From Actinoplanes italicus (GTDB taxonomy: Bacteria; Actinomycetota; Actinomycetes; Mycobacteriales; Micromonosporaceae): DNA of 64,000 nt. Location: the NCBI RefSeq assembly GCF_003001815.1, contig NZ_PVMZ01000030.1, forward strand, positions 1-64,000, read 5' to 3'. The notes under the pieces were generated by a model that did no database searches, had not been told where the DNA came from, and saw nothing but the letters and a program-made list of their open reading frames with translations. The translations under genes and the position numbers were made by a program. This document shows positions 1 to 8,133 of this stretch, piece after piece (within the stretch, counting starts at the first letter, position 1; each line of letters begins with the position of its first letter).

Positions 1-84
1 CCTCGCCCTCGCCCTCGCCCTCGCCCTCGCCCTCGCCCTCGCCCTCGCCCTCGCCCTCGCCCTCGCCCTCGCCCTCGCTCTCGC
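1..84. repeat. Hexanucleotide tandem repeat (CCTCGC)n
   Basis: About thirteen near-perfect copies of the 6-base unit cctcgc run from the window edge, with one changed copy (gctctc) at the right end. The array may continue to the left of the window. A 6-bp unit keeps reading frame, so it could be the end of a coding repeat, but I see no gene it belongs to. Confidence 0.95.
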
Positions 85-230
85 CGCGATCTTGGCGTTG
101 CCTGTGCTATCGGCGACTATCAATAGTCAAGGTCCACAACCGTTGAGGAACCTGGAGCGATGATCAACTTCTGACCGAAGCTCACATGATCTGGGCGCGA
201 GAACGGAGGCGAAGGGGTCGCTTGACTCAG

Positions 231-293
231 CCCTCGCCGATCTTGTGAGCTTCCGCCCACCGGGCAGCCCGAATCTCACAAGATCGGCGAGGG
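231..293. repeat. GATCTTGTG palindrome, copy 1
   Basis: Two perfect 19-base arms (231-249 and 275-293) flank a 25-base centre. The arm reads CCCTCGCCGATCTTGTGAG and its reverse complement follows. The core GATCTTGTG/CACAAGATC is shared with the elements at 360, 446, 35483 and 35640, so this is a dispersed palindromic repeat, REP-like in form. It could also fold as an RNA hairpin downstream of the minus-strand gene at 796. Confidence 0.9.
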
Positions 294-359
294 GCGCTGT
301 CAAACGGTTGCGACGCGGGGCGGCCGGCCGCCCTGGCCGCCGCCAACGCTCATCGATGC

Positions 360-414
360 GGCAGATCTTGTGAGGTTCGGCCGTCATCTCGACCCGAACC
401 TCACAAGATCTGCC
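360..414. repeat. GATCTTGTG palindrome, copy 2
   Basis: Two perfect 21-base arms (360-380 and 394-414) flank a 13-base loop. The arm begins GGCAGATCTTGTGAGGTTCG. This is the longest and cleanest copy of the family in the window. Confidence 0.92.
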
Positions 415-445
415 GCCAGGATGGCGAAACGGCGAAGGGAAAGGC

Positions 446-492
446 GATCTTGTGCGGCTACGCCGCCCGATCAACCGCAACCGCACAAGATC
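446..492. repeat. GATCTTGTG palindrome, copy 3
   Basis: Perfect 12-base arms GATCTTGTGCGG (446-457) and CCGCACAAGATC (481-492) surround a 23-base centre. The outer nine bases match copies 1 and 2, while the inner arm bases differ in compensating pairs, which suggests the pairing itself is conserved. Confidence 0.88.
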
Positions 493-527
493 TGGGAGGC
501 GAGGGTGAGGGGCGAGCGGCGACGCGA

Positions 528-635
528 CCGCCGACTGACGCGACCGCCGGACGGCACGACCGCCGGACAACACGACCGCCGGACGGCACGAACGCCGGAC
601 GGCACGACCGCCGGACAACACGAACGCCGGGCGGC
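528..635. repeat. Short tandem repeat (CGACCGCCGGACRRCA)
   Basis: Degenerate repeats of about 14-15 bases built on acgaccgccggacggc/acgaacgccggacaac run next to the palindrome cluster. No gene is seen here. Confidence 0.75.
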
Positions 636-795
636 GGGGAGGCCGGGCGTGGGAGGAGTGGGGGCGCGGCGGGGCGGTAGCGGTGACCGAAGGCCTCAGC
701 CCCGGCGGTCGCGTTGGGGCCGTGCGCCGGGCCTGCGTCGCGCCGCTATCACGGGACTGTGTGGTCCGGCGAAGGGCTGCGAGTCCCGTACAAAA

Positions 796-1464
796 TCAGC
801 GCCTTGGCCCGTGGATCTCGCGATGCAGGCGTTCCATGCGCAGGTCGAGCCGCGCGGCGTCCTCGGCGGCGGCGGTGAGTTCGTCGCGCAGGCGCGGAGG
901 GACGACGTCCGGGTCGTGTTTGTAGTAGATCTTGTGCTCGAGGCTGGCCCAGAAGTCCATGGCGACCGTGCGGAGCTGGACCTCGACCGGCACGGCGACC
1001 ACCCGGTCGGACATGAACACCGGGATCTCGACGATCAGGTGCAGGCTGCGGTAACCGTTCGGCTTGGGCTTGGCTATGTAGTCCTTGGTGACGACCAGGT
1101 TGACGTCGGGCTGGCGGGTGAGCATGTTCGCGACCGTGTAGACGTCGGAGACGAAACTGCACACGATCCGGATTCCGGCGATGTCGCGGATCCGGGCCCG
1201 CATGTCGTCGAAGTGCAGCGGGCAGTTGAGCCGCCGGGCCTTCGCCGTGATGCTCGCCGGGGACTTGAGGCGCGGGCTGACGTGTTCGATGGGATTGCCG
1301 GAACCGCGGTGGGTCAGCTCCTCGGCGAGGATGGTGATCTTCGTGTTGATCTCAGCGAGTCCGAATTTGTACACCATGAGGAAGTGGTTCAGATCGGTCC
1401 ACTGCTCGTGCCAGGCCTCGGCATGTCCCCACCTGGCGAGTTGGCCGGGCTGATCAGTCGTCAC
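796..1464 (-). CDS. Small alarmone synthetase (RelA/SpoT-domain (p)ppGpp synthetase)
   Basis: Predicted to transfer pyrophosphate from ATP to GDP/GTP, making the stringent-response alarmone in the cytoplasm. At 222 aa it holds only the synthetase domain, without the hydrolase, TGS or ACT domains of long RelA/Rel. Visible signatures are RIRDIAGIRI (residues 91-100), DYIAKPKPNGYRSLH (128-142, the nucleotide-binding loop) and EVQLRTVAMDFWASLEHK (161-178, with the catalytic Glu region). The GTG start is chosen because GGAGAAA lies 5 bases before it. Upstream starts would overlap the diguanylate cyclase gene, which ends 22 bases away on the same strand, so the two are probably one operon. Confidence 0.9.
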   Translation of the reverse strand: MTTDQPGQLARWGHAEAWHEQWTDLNHFLMVYKFGLAEINTKITILAEELTHRGSGNPIEHVSPRLKSPASITAKARRLNCPLHFDDMRARIRDIAGIRIVCSFVSDVYTVANMLTRQPDVNLVVTKDYIAKPKPNGYRSLHLIVEIPVFMSDRVVAVPVEVQLRTVAMDFWASLEHKIYYKHDPDVVPPRLRDELTAAAEDAARLDLRMERLHREIHGPRR

Positions 1465-1486
1465 GTCGCTTTCTCCACGGCATCCG

Positions 1487-3277
1487 TCATCGTCGACGCG
1501 CGGCCGACTTCGCCCGGTACATGGCGGCGTCAGCCTCGCGCAGCAGCAGGTCGGGGTCGGCCGACCCGTCACCGGAGACCGCGGACCCGATGCTCAGCCC
1601 CACTTCGACGACCTGCCCGTCGATCGTGTAAGGCTCGGTCACCGTGGCCTCGATCCCGGCGCGGACCGCTTCGTCCCCGCCCGGCCCGGAGACGTCGTCG
1701 ATCAGTACGACGAACTCGTCCCCACCCAGCCGGGCTACCGTATCGGTGCGCCGCAACGCCGCTGTCAGCCGCCTCGCCACCTGGACCAGCAGCTGGTCAC
1801 CGGCCGCGTGCCCGAGTGCGTCGTTGACCGCTTTGAACCCGTCCAGGTCGAGCAGCAGCACCGCGAAACGGTAGCCGGGTTCGCGTGCCGCCCGCAGCCC
1901 GGCCTGGGTGAGGCGGTCCTCCAGAAGCAGACGGTTCGGCAGGCCGGTCAGGTGGTCGCGCATCGCGGCCGTACGCAGCCGTTCCTCCATCACCCGGTAG
2001 TCGAGGGCCTTTGCCAGCAGCGACCCGGAGTGGTTCATCATCTCGCGGCCGGGCGGGGTGGCCGACTGGATGCGGCCGACCGCGGCGAGCATCCCCCAGT
2101 CCCGCATCCGGCTGCGGACCGGCACCGTGAACACGATGTCGCCGGCCGGCCCGTCGGCCAGTTCGAACAGATCGGCCGGCGGAAATTCATCCACGGGAAG
2201 TACGCCGGACACCCGGCACCGGAACGCGCCCACCACGTTCAGCTTCTCCGGCTCGCCACTGTCCCACATGCCGAGACAACCGGCCAGCGCCGGAGTCTGG
2301 TCCAGCCAGTCCAGATGCGCCGGGTCGCCGCCGCCCTGCCCGGCCAGCAGCGCGACGCCCAGTTCGTACTGCACGTTGAGGGTGTCCTGCAGGTAGCGGA
2401 CCTGGCCGAACAGCTCCCGGGTGTGCTCCTCGGAGACGGCGAGACCGCCGGTCCGGCAGCCGCACGACTCGCGGGGCTGGAACAGCGTCGGCACCTGGAG
2501 GGTCTGCGGTGGCTTGTCCATCAGGTCGTAGACGGCCGCACCCAGCGCGTCCAGCGGCTGCCGCACGCTGGACAGGGCGGGGCGCAGGTACGCGGCGTCG
2601 GCGATGTCGTCGAACCCGACCACCGCCAGGTCACGCGGCAGGTCGTACCCGGCATCGATCAGCCGCGCGATCAGCCCCATCGCGTTGCGGTCGGTGCCCA
2701 GCACGATCGCGGTCACCGGCATCCCGGCCCGGATCAGCGCGTCCGCGACCGACTCGCCGCCCGACTCGTGGTTGTCGCCGGCGTCGAAAAGCAGCGGTGA
2801 CAACCCGTGCTCGGACAGCCCGGCCACGTACCCGGCGGCGCGTTCCCGCAGGTCGAAGTGGGCCATGTAACCGGCGAAGGCGATCCGTTCGTGACCGTGC
2901 TCGATCAGGTGGGCGACCGCGTCGCGGACTCCGCTGCGGTTGTCGGCCGCCACCACCGACATGCCGGGGCCCGCCGACTCGGCCGCCACCATGACGACGG
3001 GCAGCCCGGCCCGCCGGGCGGCCGCCGCGTATTCGGGTGACACGGCTCCCGGCAGCACCGCCAGCCCAGAGACGTGCCGCCACGCCACCGGCCGGTGGAA
3101 GTCCGGCAGACCGCTGCGGTCCGCGCTGTGCGACCCCGGGTCCAGCGTCTGTACGGCCATCACCCGGTCACCACCGGCCACCGCGGCCGCGTTGATCCCC
3201 TCGATGATCGCCCCGTAGTAGTCCCCTCCGACGAACGGCGACAGGATCCCGAACGTGCGCCCAATCACGCTCTTCAT
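1487..3277 (-). CDS. Diguanylate cyclase with LacI/periplasmic-binding-like sensor domain
   Basis: Predicted to make cyclic di-GMP from two GTP. The 596-residue protein opens with a LacI-type ligand-binding fold (about 5-270: GDYYGAIIEGIN, VVAADNRSG, LPRDLAVVGFDDI) but has no helix-turn-helix and no signal peptide, so the sensor is probably cytoplasmic. A linker of about 150 residues follows, then a GGDEF domain starting at HLTGLPNRL. The active motif GGDEF is intact at 518-522, with an RxxD inhibitory site (RRTD) exactly five residues before it, suggesting product feedback. There is no EAL domain. The alarmone synthetase gene follows after 22 bases. The ligand is unknown; sugars are common for this fold. 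Confidence 0.9.
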   Translation of the reverse strand: MKSVIGRTFGILSPFVGGDYYGAIIEGINAAAVAGGDRVMAVQTLDPGSHSADRSGLPDFHRPVAWRHVSGLAVLPGAVSPEYAAAARRAGLPVVMVAAESAGPGMSVVAADNRSGVRDAVAHLIEHGHERIAFAGYMAHFDLRERAAGYVAGLSEHGLSPLLFDAGDNHESGGESVADALIRAGMPVTAIVLGTDRNAMGLIARLIDAGYDLPRDLAVVGFDDIADAAYLRPALSSVRQPLDALGAAVYDLMDKPPQTLQVPTLFQPRESCGCRTGGLAVSEEHTRELFGQVRYLQDTLNVQYELGVALLAGQGGGDPAHLDWLDQTPALAGCLGMWDSGEPEKLNVVGAFRCRVSGVLPVDEFPPADLFELADGPAGDIVFTVPVRSRMRDWGMLAAVGRIQSATPPGREMMNHSGSLLAKALDYRVMEERLRTAAMRDHLTGLPNRLLLEDRLTQAGLRAAREPGYRFAVLLLDLDGFKAVNDALGHAAGDQLLVQVARRLTAALRRTDTVARLGGDEFVVLIDDVSGPGGDEAVRAGIEATVTEPYTIDGQVVEVGLSIGSAVSGDGSADPDLLLREADAAMYRAKSAARRR

Positions 3278-3325
3278 GATCCCGCAAATCGGCGGCCGAC
3301 AGGCGATTCCGGGCGGAAGCGACTA

Positions 3326-4069
3326 TTACCGCTCGCAGGCGATCCCGTCGGAGTCGCGGTCGATGTACCAGTCGTACTCCGGATCGGTGCCGCGGACGTA
3401 GGGGCCGTAGCCGGCGGCGTTGGCCTTCGCGCAGGTGTCGAACCGCGGGTCGGTGCCGGTGGCCGGCTCCTCGGTCTCGACGGGCACGTGGTCGTCGCCG
3501 TTCGACTCGCAGGCGATCCCGTCGCCGTCGCGGTCCAGTCCGGCGCGATAGCCGGGGTCGCCGCTGGCCAGCTCGCCGGGAGCGGCGTCGCAGTCCGCGT
3601 AGTGGACGGTCACCGGAGTCTTCGGCGGGGTCTTCGTCGCGTCCGGCCCGCGCGTGGTCGCCGACGGCTTGGCGGACTTCGACGCGACCGGGGTGGTGCC
3701 GGGCTTCTGGCCCGTGGCCGTGGTCGCGGTCCGGGCCGGGCTCTCGTCCGCATCGACGGTGGCCGCCTGCCGTACGGCCGCGGCCGCGCTACCACCCGGA
3801 TACGTGGCCGGCCCGGACCCGGTGTCGGGCGCGAAGATCACGATCGCGCACAGGCCCAGGGTCACTACGCCGAGGGCGCCCAGCACCGCCTTGTGCCAGG
3901 GCTGCCAGCGCGCGGGCGGCCTCATTGCCAGGGGCGCCGGGCTCCTTCCCAGTTGCGCCGGGCTCACCCCCAGTGGCACCGGGTCACTGGGAGGCGCATA
4001 CGGAACGTAGTGGGTGGGCGGCGGCTCCCCCGGGGCAGCCCACGGGTCCTGAGGAGGCGGCAAGTTCAC
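3326..4069 (-). CDS. Membrane-anchored protein with two excalibur calcium-binding domains
   Basis: A 247-aa protein with a Pro-rich cytoplasmic N-terminus (1-57), one membrane helix (about 60-82, AVLGALGVVTLGLCAIVIF), a Thr/Lys/Pro-rich extracellular stalk (85-150) and two excalibur repeats. Each repeat carries the family's Asp-rich loop and paired Cys (YADCDAAPGEL...DRDGDGIACE and FDTCAKANAAGYG...DRDSDGIACE). The DxDxDG-type loops suggest Ca2+ binding outside the cell, and such domains often accompany surface nucleases or adhesins. No enzyme domain is present. The GTG start has no strong ribosome site, so a slightly different start is possible. Confidence 0.85.
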   Translation of the reverse strand: MNLPPPQDPWAAPGEPPPTHYVPYAPPSDPVPLGVSPAQLGRSPAPLAMRPPARWQPWHKAVLGALGVVTLGLCAIVIFAPDTGSGPATYPGGSAAAAVRQAATVDADESPARTATTATGQKPGTTPVASKSAKPSATTRGPDATKTPPKTPVTVHYADCDAAPGELASGDPGYRAGLDRDGDGIACESNGDDHVPVETEEPATGTDPRFDTCAKANAAGYGPYVRGTDPEYDWYIDRDSDGIACER

Positions 4070-4155
4070 AGCGTGAGCCTGGTGTCGCTCCGTAACGTAC
4101 GGTATTGGCCGTCCGGTTGATGCCGCCGCTACCCGGATGGGCGATTAGTTGCGCC

Positions 4156-4689
4156 TCAGAGGTCCGTGATGTGGCCGCCGTCACCGAACGCGACGACCGC
4201 TTCGAGGAGCTTCTCGAGAAACTCACGCAGGTCATCGGCCACGGCGGTGATTCCGGGGCCGCTGTAGACGCCACCCACGTACCCGGCCTCCTGCAGCCGG
4301 AAGACCCGCCCGTCGAGCGTTGTCGCATATTGGTCACCGCCGCCGTTGCCGCCGAACACCACGACGTCGACCGCCGCTTCGTCCAGCCGGTCCGGCCGGC
4401 CGTCCCGGTGATCGAGAAAGCCGGGCAGGTCGCGGGCCGAGTACAGGAAGTACCCGTTGCAGATGTCCGGCAGCGACGCCGGGCCGACGACGCGCTGCAG
4501 AGTGACGATCCCGTCCGGCACCCACGGCATCCGTTCGCGCAGCTCGGCCAGTCGCTCCGGCGGCGCGGGCGGGCCGACCTCGTGCTCACCCGCCTCGAAC
4601 GGGAAGCCGGCGACGACGTCGCGCAGCGCCGCCCCGACCGCGGCCCGGAGCAGCTCCGCCCATCCGGCCAGCCATTCGTCAGTCAGCAC
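4156..4689 (-). CDS. SMI1/KNR4 (SUKH) family protein
   Basis: A soluble protein of about 177 aa with features of the SUKH fold: WLAGWAELLRAAV at the start, the central FPFEAGEHEVGPPAPPERL, VTLQRVVGPASLPDICNGYFLYSA, and the C-terminal ADDLREFLEKLL. SUKH proteins often act as immunity partners of polymorphic toxins, but many stand alone. No toxin gene is adjacent. The GTG start lies 50 bases from the divergent SIMPL gene start, so the two share a promoter region. In-frame codons continue upstream, but they would overlap the divergent gene. A second SUKH domain occurs in the fusion at 40506. Confidence 0.65.
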   Translation of the reverse strand: MLTDEWLAGWAELLRAAVGAALRDVVAGFPFEAGEHEVGPPAPPERLAELRERMPWVPDGIVTLQRVVGPASLPDICNGYFLYSARDLPGFLDHRDGRPDRLDEAAVDVVVFGGNGGGDQYATTLDGRVFRLQEAGYVGGVYSGPGITAVADDLREFLEKLLEAVVAFGDGGHITDL

Positions 4690-4738
4690 GCGATCATCAT
4701 TCCGGCCGGGATGGACATCCGTCGCTACGCTCCGCACC

Positions 4739-5380
4739 GTGCAGCTGATCGAGAACCCATGGGGTGTGACCGCTTTCGGGGCGGCGAGTGTCAAGTCGAA
4801 GCCGGATCTCGTTCGCGTGCGTTTCGAGGTGTCCCGGATTGAGCCGCAGCCAGCCGAGGCGTTCGCGCAGGTCAACGGGACGGTCCGAGAGGTCAGGCGG
4901 GTGCTGCGGGAGCACGGTGTCCCGGACTCAGCGGTGCAGCGGTCCGGGCTCGATCTGTCGGCGGCGTGGAACGGTTACGGCGCCGAGCGCAAGTTCCGGG
5001 GTCACGAGTGCACGGCCTCGTTCGTCGTCGAGTCGCGGAACCTGGACGACACCCAGGGGCTGCTCACCGAACTCATCGCGGCCGGTGTCACCGAGATCAA
5101 GTCCGTCGACTTCGACACCGTCACCAAGCCCGACCTGCGGGCGCGGGCCCGGCGGGAGGCGGTCGCCGTCGCCCGGCGCAAGGCTGAGCTGTACGCGGAG
5201 GCGGCCGGGGTCGTGCTCGGGCCGGTCGTGCACATCGAGGACGTCGACCCGGAGCGCCCGGGCGCCGAACGCTACCGGAGTCACGGTGGCGGCGGCGAGA
5301 CCTCGGCGGAGGACCTGGCGCCCGGCCAGGTCGTCGTCTCGGCCGCGGTGATCCTCGGTTTCGAGATCGCCGGGAACTAG
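4739..5380 (+). CDS. SIMPL (DUF541) domain protein
   Basis: A 213-aa protein with the SIMPL/DUF541 pattern: GAASVKSKPDLVRVRFEVS, then VREVRRVLREHGVPDSAVQRSGLDLSAAWN, and the family's LRARARREAVAVARRKAELYAEAAGV with VVHIEDV near the C-terminus. Most family members are exported, but this one has no signal peptide or lipobox. Its molecular role is not established. The GTG start has no ribosome site in the preceding bases and could be leaderless. A long hairpin overlaps its stop codon. Confidence 0.8.
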   Translation: MQLIENPWGVTAFGAASVKSKPDLVRVRFEVSRIEPQPAEAFAQVNGTVREVRRVLREHGVPDSAVQRSGLDLSAAWNGYGAERKFRGHECTASFVVESRNLDDTQGLLTELIAAGVTEIKSVDFDTVTKPDLRARARREAVAVARRKAELYAEAAGVVLGPVVHIEDVDPERPGAERYRSHGGGGETSAEDLAPGQVVVSAAVILGFEIAGN

Positions 5381-5447
5381 GGCCCGCACCGAAGTGGGGG
5401 TCGGAGCGAGGCGAGGTCCAGGTGTCCCCCACTTCGATGCAGGCCCT
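5379..5447 (+). terminator. Long hairpin terminator after the SIMPL gene
   Basis: Arms GAAGTGGGGG (5391-5400) and CCCCCACTTC (5426-5435) pair perfectly. An outer AGGGCC/GGCCCT pair (5379-5384, 5442-5447) encloses them. There is no T-tract, as is usual for GC-rich actinomycetes. Confidence 0.7.
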
Positions 5448-5545
5448 GAGCCTTCTCCGCGAATCGATCAGTCGGTGCCCCCGGCGGCCGGCGCTGTAGT
5501 GAAAATGTGTTGCCGAATCGGTCGGCGGGATGCTGGGCTCAGCGG

Positions 5546-6337
5546 ATGGATCATGATGAGGTGCTCGCCCTGTTCGACCGGCAGATGCGGCGGGAGGTCC
5601 GGGCCGAGGGCTCGGATTCCCGGATCGAACCGGATGGACCGGCGATCCGGCACGTCGCGACCGATCCGCTGGGGTGGAACGCGGTCATCTGGTCCGGCCT
5701 CGGCGAGTCCGATGCCGACGCGGTGATTGCCCGGCAGGTGCAGCGGTTCGCCGAGCTGGGCTTCGGCTTCGAATGGAAGCTCTACGCCTACGATCAGCCC
5801 GCTGACCTGCCGGAACGCCTGCTCGCCGCGGGCCTCGTCCCGGACGAGCAGGAGACGCTGATGGTCGGCGCGATCCGAGATCTCAAGGTCGAAGGTCAAC
5901 TTCCCGATGGCGTACGGATTGATCGCGTCACCGACGCGGCCGGTGTCGAGCTGATGGTCCAGGCGAGTGAGAAGGCGTTCGGTGAGAGCGCCGACTGGCT
6001 GCGGCACCGTGCGCTGGACCAGCTGGCCAACGATCCCGGCAACGCGTACCTGTTCGTGGCGATGGCCGGTGACGAGCCGGTGTCCGGCGCGCGGATGGAC
6101 GTCAACCACGGCACCGCCTTCGCCGGCCTGTGGGGTGGCGGCACAGCGCCGCAGTGGCGGGGCCGCGGCATCTACCGTGCCCTGGTCGCCGAACGGGCCC
6201 GGATCGCCGCCGACCTCGGCTACGAGTACCTGCAGGTGGACGCCTCCGACCAGAGCCGCCCGATCCTGGAGCGCCTGGGCTTCGCCGTGCTGACCACGAC
6301 CACCCCGTACAACATGCCCGCACCCCGCCAGCCGTAG
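5546..6337 (+). CDS. GNAT family N-acetyltransferase
   Basis: A 263-aa cytoplasmic protein. The C-terminal half carries the acetyl-CoA-binding motif A (PQWRGRGIYRALVAERARIAADLG), a following strand (YEYLQVDASDQS), and a typical end (ILERLGFAVLTTTTPYNM). The N-terminal 120 residues are GNAT-like but divergent, so the protein may hold two half-domains. The substrate cannot be read from sequence. The ATG at 5546 is preferred because the upstream in-frame codons encode low-quality sequence (LPNRSAGCWAQR). Confidence 0.85.
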   Translation: MDHDEVLALFDRQMRREVRAEGSDSRIEPDGPAIRHVATDPLGWNAVIWSGLGESDADAVIARQVQRFAELGFGFEWKLYAYDQPADLPERLLAAGLVPDEQETLMVGAIRDLKVEGQLPDGVRIDRVTDAAGVELMVQASEKAFGESADWLRHRALDQLANDPGNAYLFVAMAGDEPVSGARMDVNHGTAFAGLWGGGTAPQWRGRGIYRALVAERARIAADLGYEYLQVDASDQSRPILERLGFAVLTTTTPYNMPAPRQP

Positions 6338-6600
6338 CCCAGCCACAACACCCCACACCGCGCCAGCCGCCGCCCAGCCACAACACCCCACACCGCGCCA
6401 GCCGCCGCCCAGCCACAAAACCCACACCGCGCCAGCTGTCGCCCGGCCCACGAACCCCACCGGCCTCTGCCGCCGCCCAGCCCACGAGCCCCATGCCGCA
6501 ACCGGCCGCCGCCCAGCCCAGAAACCCCACCCGCGTCGGCCGCCGCCCAGCCCACAAACCCCACCCGCCCAGCCCGCAAACCCACCCCGCAGCCGGCCTG
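6338..6600. repeat. About 35-bp tandem repeat between a GNAT and a MOSC gene
   Basis: Starting directly after the GNAT stop codon, the unit agccgccgcccagccacaac plus accccacaccgcgcc recurs twice almost exactly, then in increasingly degenerate copies. Two convergent genes border the array (stops at 6337 and 6621). It holds no credible gene and no separate terminator. Confidence 0.85.
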
Positions 6601-6620
6601 ACGTTCGGCCGCGGGTGGGG

Positions 6621-7325
6621 TTACAGCAGGGTGCACGCGTCGCCGGTGTGGAGGACGCCGGGTGACTCGACGGTCGCGACGACGCCGAAGGTCATCCCGT
6701 GGTGGGTGGCCAGCGTCTTGAGCAGGTCGTTGCGTGCGGGAGCGGCGTCCTGCGGCATGTCGATCATCACGCAGCGCGTCAGCGGCCGCATCACGCGGAG
6801 GATCACGTCCGCGCCGAGGCGCAGGCGGCGGCCTGCCCAGTCGTCCTCCGGGTGGCCGGTGCCGGGCGTGCCGATCAGCAGGTTGGCCCGGAAACGCTGC
6901 GGATCGACGGCGGCGCCGTCCGGTCCGCCGCCGGTCAGGGCGGTCAGTGCGCGGATTCCGGCCGTGGTGATCACGCTGATCGGGCCCTCGTCGTGGTGCG
7001 GAACCGCGGCCTCGCGTGCCAGCGTGACCGGGCGGCCGAGCACCTCGCTGACCGCCGGGTGGACGCCGGGGTCTTCGGTGTCGAAGCGGCGCCCATCCGG
7101 CAACTCGACGACGTGGAGTGGGCCGAGGGTGTAGGCACGGAGACCGAAGAGGCCCGGCATGCGGCGGAACCGGCGGGTGTTCTTGCCACTGCCGAACTTG
7201 CCGTCAGCGTCGCGTACCGCCCACAGCCGGTCACCCTCCAGACCCCGGTCGCCGGCCACGGCCACCGGCAGGAACTCGCCGAGCAGGGATTTAACCGGGT
7301 AGCGGCGGATCTCGATCAGCTCCAC
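6621..7325 (-). CDS. MOSC domain protein (molybdenum cofactor sulfurase-like)
   Basis: A 234-aa protein with an N-terminal MOSC_N beta-barrel (ELIEIRRYPVKSLLGEFLP, GDRLWAVRDADGKF) and a MOSC domain with the conserved Cys in MRPLTRCVMIDMPQ and the FRANLLIG motif. Family members carry sulfur or bind a molybdenum cofactor and act in N-hydroxylated compound reduction or cofactor handling. There is no ferredoxin domain, so it is the short type. It stands alone, convergent with the GNAT gene and divergent from the GNAT gene at 7394. Confidence 0.88.
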   Translation of the reverse strand: MELIEIRRYPVKSLLGEFLPVAVAGDRGLEGDRLWAVRDADGKFGSGKNTRRFRRMPGLFGLRAYTLGPLHVVELPDGRRFDTEDPGVHPAVSEVLGRPVTLAREAAVPHHDEGPISVITTAGIRALTALTGGGPDGAAVDPQRFRANLLIGTPGTGHPEDDWAGRRLRLGADVILRVMRPLTRCVMIDMPQDAAPARNDLLKTLATHHGMTFGVVATVESPGVLHTGDACTLL

Positions 7326-7393
7326 GCCCCGACAGTAGGAGATGCGGGGAAGCGCCGGCCCGATGGTGATGACCCGCTGTTAGGGTCGCCGCT

Positions 7394-7834
7394 GTGAGTG
7401 TCGACATCGAGGTCGTACGGTCGGTCACCGATGAGCTGGTGGAGGCGTTCGGCCGGCTGCTCCCGCAGTTGTCCGGCTCGGCGCCTGTCCTCGACGCGGG
7501 GACGCTCGGTGAGCTGGTCGGGTGGCCCGGCAACCATCTGCTGGTGGCGCGGGTCGATGGCCGGATCATGGGCACGTTGACGCTGGTCACCTTCCCGATC
7601 CCGACGGGTCTGCGGGCGTGGATCGAGGACGTGGTCGTGGACGGCGACGCCCGTGGGCGCGGGGTCGGTGCGGCGCTGACCACGGAGGCGGTACGGATCG
7701 CGCGGGCAGCCGGTGCGCGTACCGTGGACCTCACGTCACGGCCTTCGCGGGCCGCGGCGAATCGGCTGTACGAGCGGCTCGGGTTCCAGGTCCGCGACTC
7801 GAAGGTCTTCCGGCTGGCCGCGGACAGGCTGTAG
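7394..7834 (+). CDS. GNAT family N-acetyltransferase
   Basis: A compact single-domain acetyltransferase of 146 aa. Motif A is DGDARGRGVGAALTTEAVRIARAAGA, preceded by RAWIEDVVVD and followed by TVDLTSRPSRAAANRLYERLGFQVRDSKVFRL, the classic motif B of small N-acetyltransferases. It starts with GTG 68 bases from the divergent MOSC gene. The substrate is unknown. Confidence 0.88.
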   Translation: MSVDIEVVRSVTDELVEAFGRLLPQLSGSAPVLDAGTLGELVGWPGNHLLVARVDGRIMGTLTLVTFPIPTGLRAWIEDVVVDGDARGRGVGAALTTEAVRIARAAGARTVDLTSRPSRAAANRLYERLGFQVRDSKVFRLAADRL

Positions 7835-8133
7835 CCGCAGGGGTCGCCTTCCATCCCGGCGGCGGCGCCGGGGCCGGGAGGTCCCGCCTGCGTCGCCGGG
7901 GGTGCCCCGGTTCGCGAATGGTGCTTTTGGGTCAGCACTGGCCGTACCTCAGCGTGGTTTGTGGTTTGACGGACGGTGAGAACCGCCTTCCTGGCCATGG
8001 CGGACAACCGGGTTTGTGGGATTCCTACAAATTGCGCTGCGCGACATGCATGATCCGGCCCATGGCTCGACCGGTCGGTAGCCGGGAGGGTGAGGGTGGA
8101 GATAGCTGGATGGGCGTCAGGGAGGCTCGGCAA
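7835..8133 (+). other. Long leader region of the carboxylase gene
   Basis: About 300 bases without a gene. They contain a TTGACG hexamer near 7967 and a 19-base palindrome at 8013-8031. Codons from about 8050 onward are open in the carboxylase frame, and an ATG at 8110 is an alternative start. No riboswitch consensus is recognised. Confidence 0.5.
8013..8031. promoter_or_regulatory. Probable operator upstream of the acyl-CoA carboxylase
   Basis: TTTGTGGGATTCCTACAAA is an odd-length palindrome with 8 of 9 arm bases paired, about 110 bases before the carboxylase start. It is AT-rich against its surroundings and has the size of a TetR-type operator. The regulator is not in this window, as far as I can tell. 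Confidence 0.55.

Larger units (their letters stand above)
85..795. other. Gene-free region with palindromes and short repeats
   Basis: I find no convincing gene in this stretch. Open frames exist on both strands, but they run through palindromes and simple repeats and encode Arg/Pro/Gly-rich sequence typical of non-coding GC-rich DNA. It holds three large inverted repeats (231-293, 360-414, 446-492), a solo half-element near 183-195 (tcacatgatctggg) and a 14-15-bp tandem repeat (about 528-635). The downstream end of the alarmone synthetase gene lies at 796. Confidence 0.7.

Noticed and set aside
127-680. Open frames over the palindrome cluster on both strands
   Set aside because: They run through palindromes and tandem repeats and encode low-complexity Arg/Pro-rich sequence. 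No ribosome site or family match is seen.
4156-4689. SUKH gene as immunity protein of a polymorphic toxin locus
   Set aside because: No toxin, secretion or repeat-rich surface gene is found nearby; the neighbours are a SIMPL and an excalibur protein. The role is left open.
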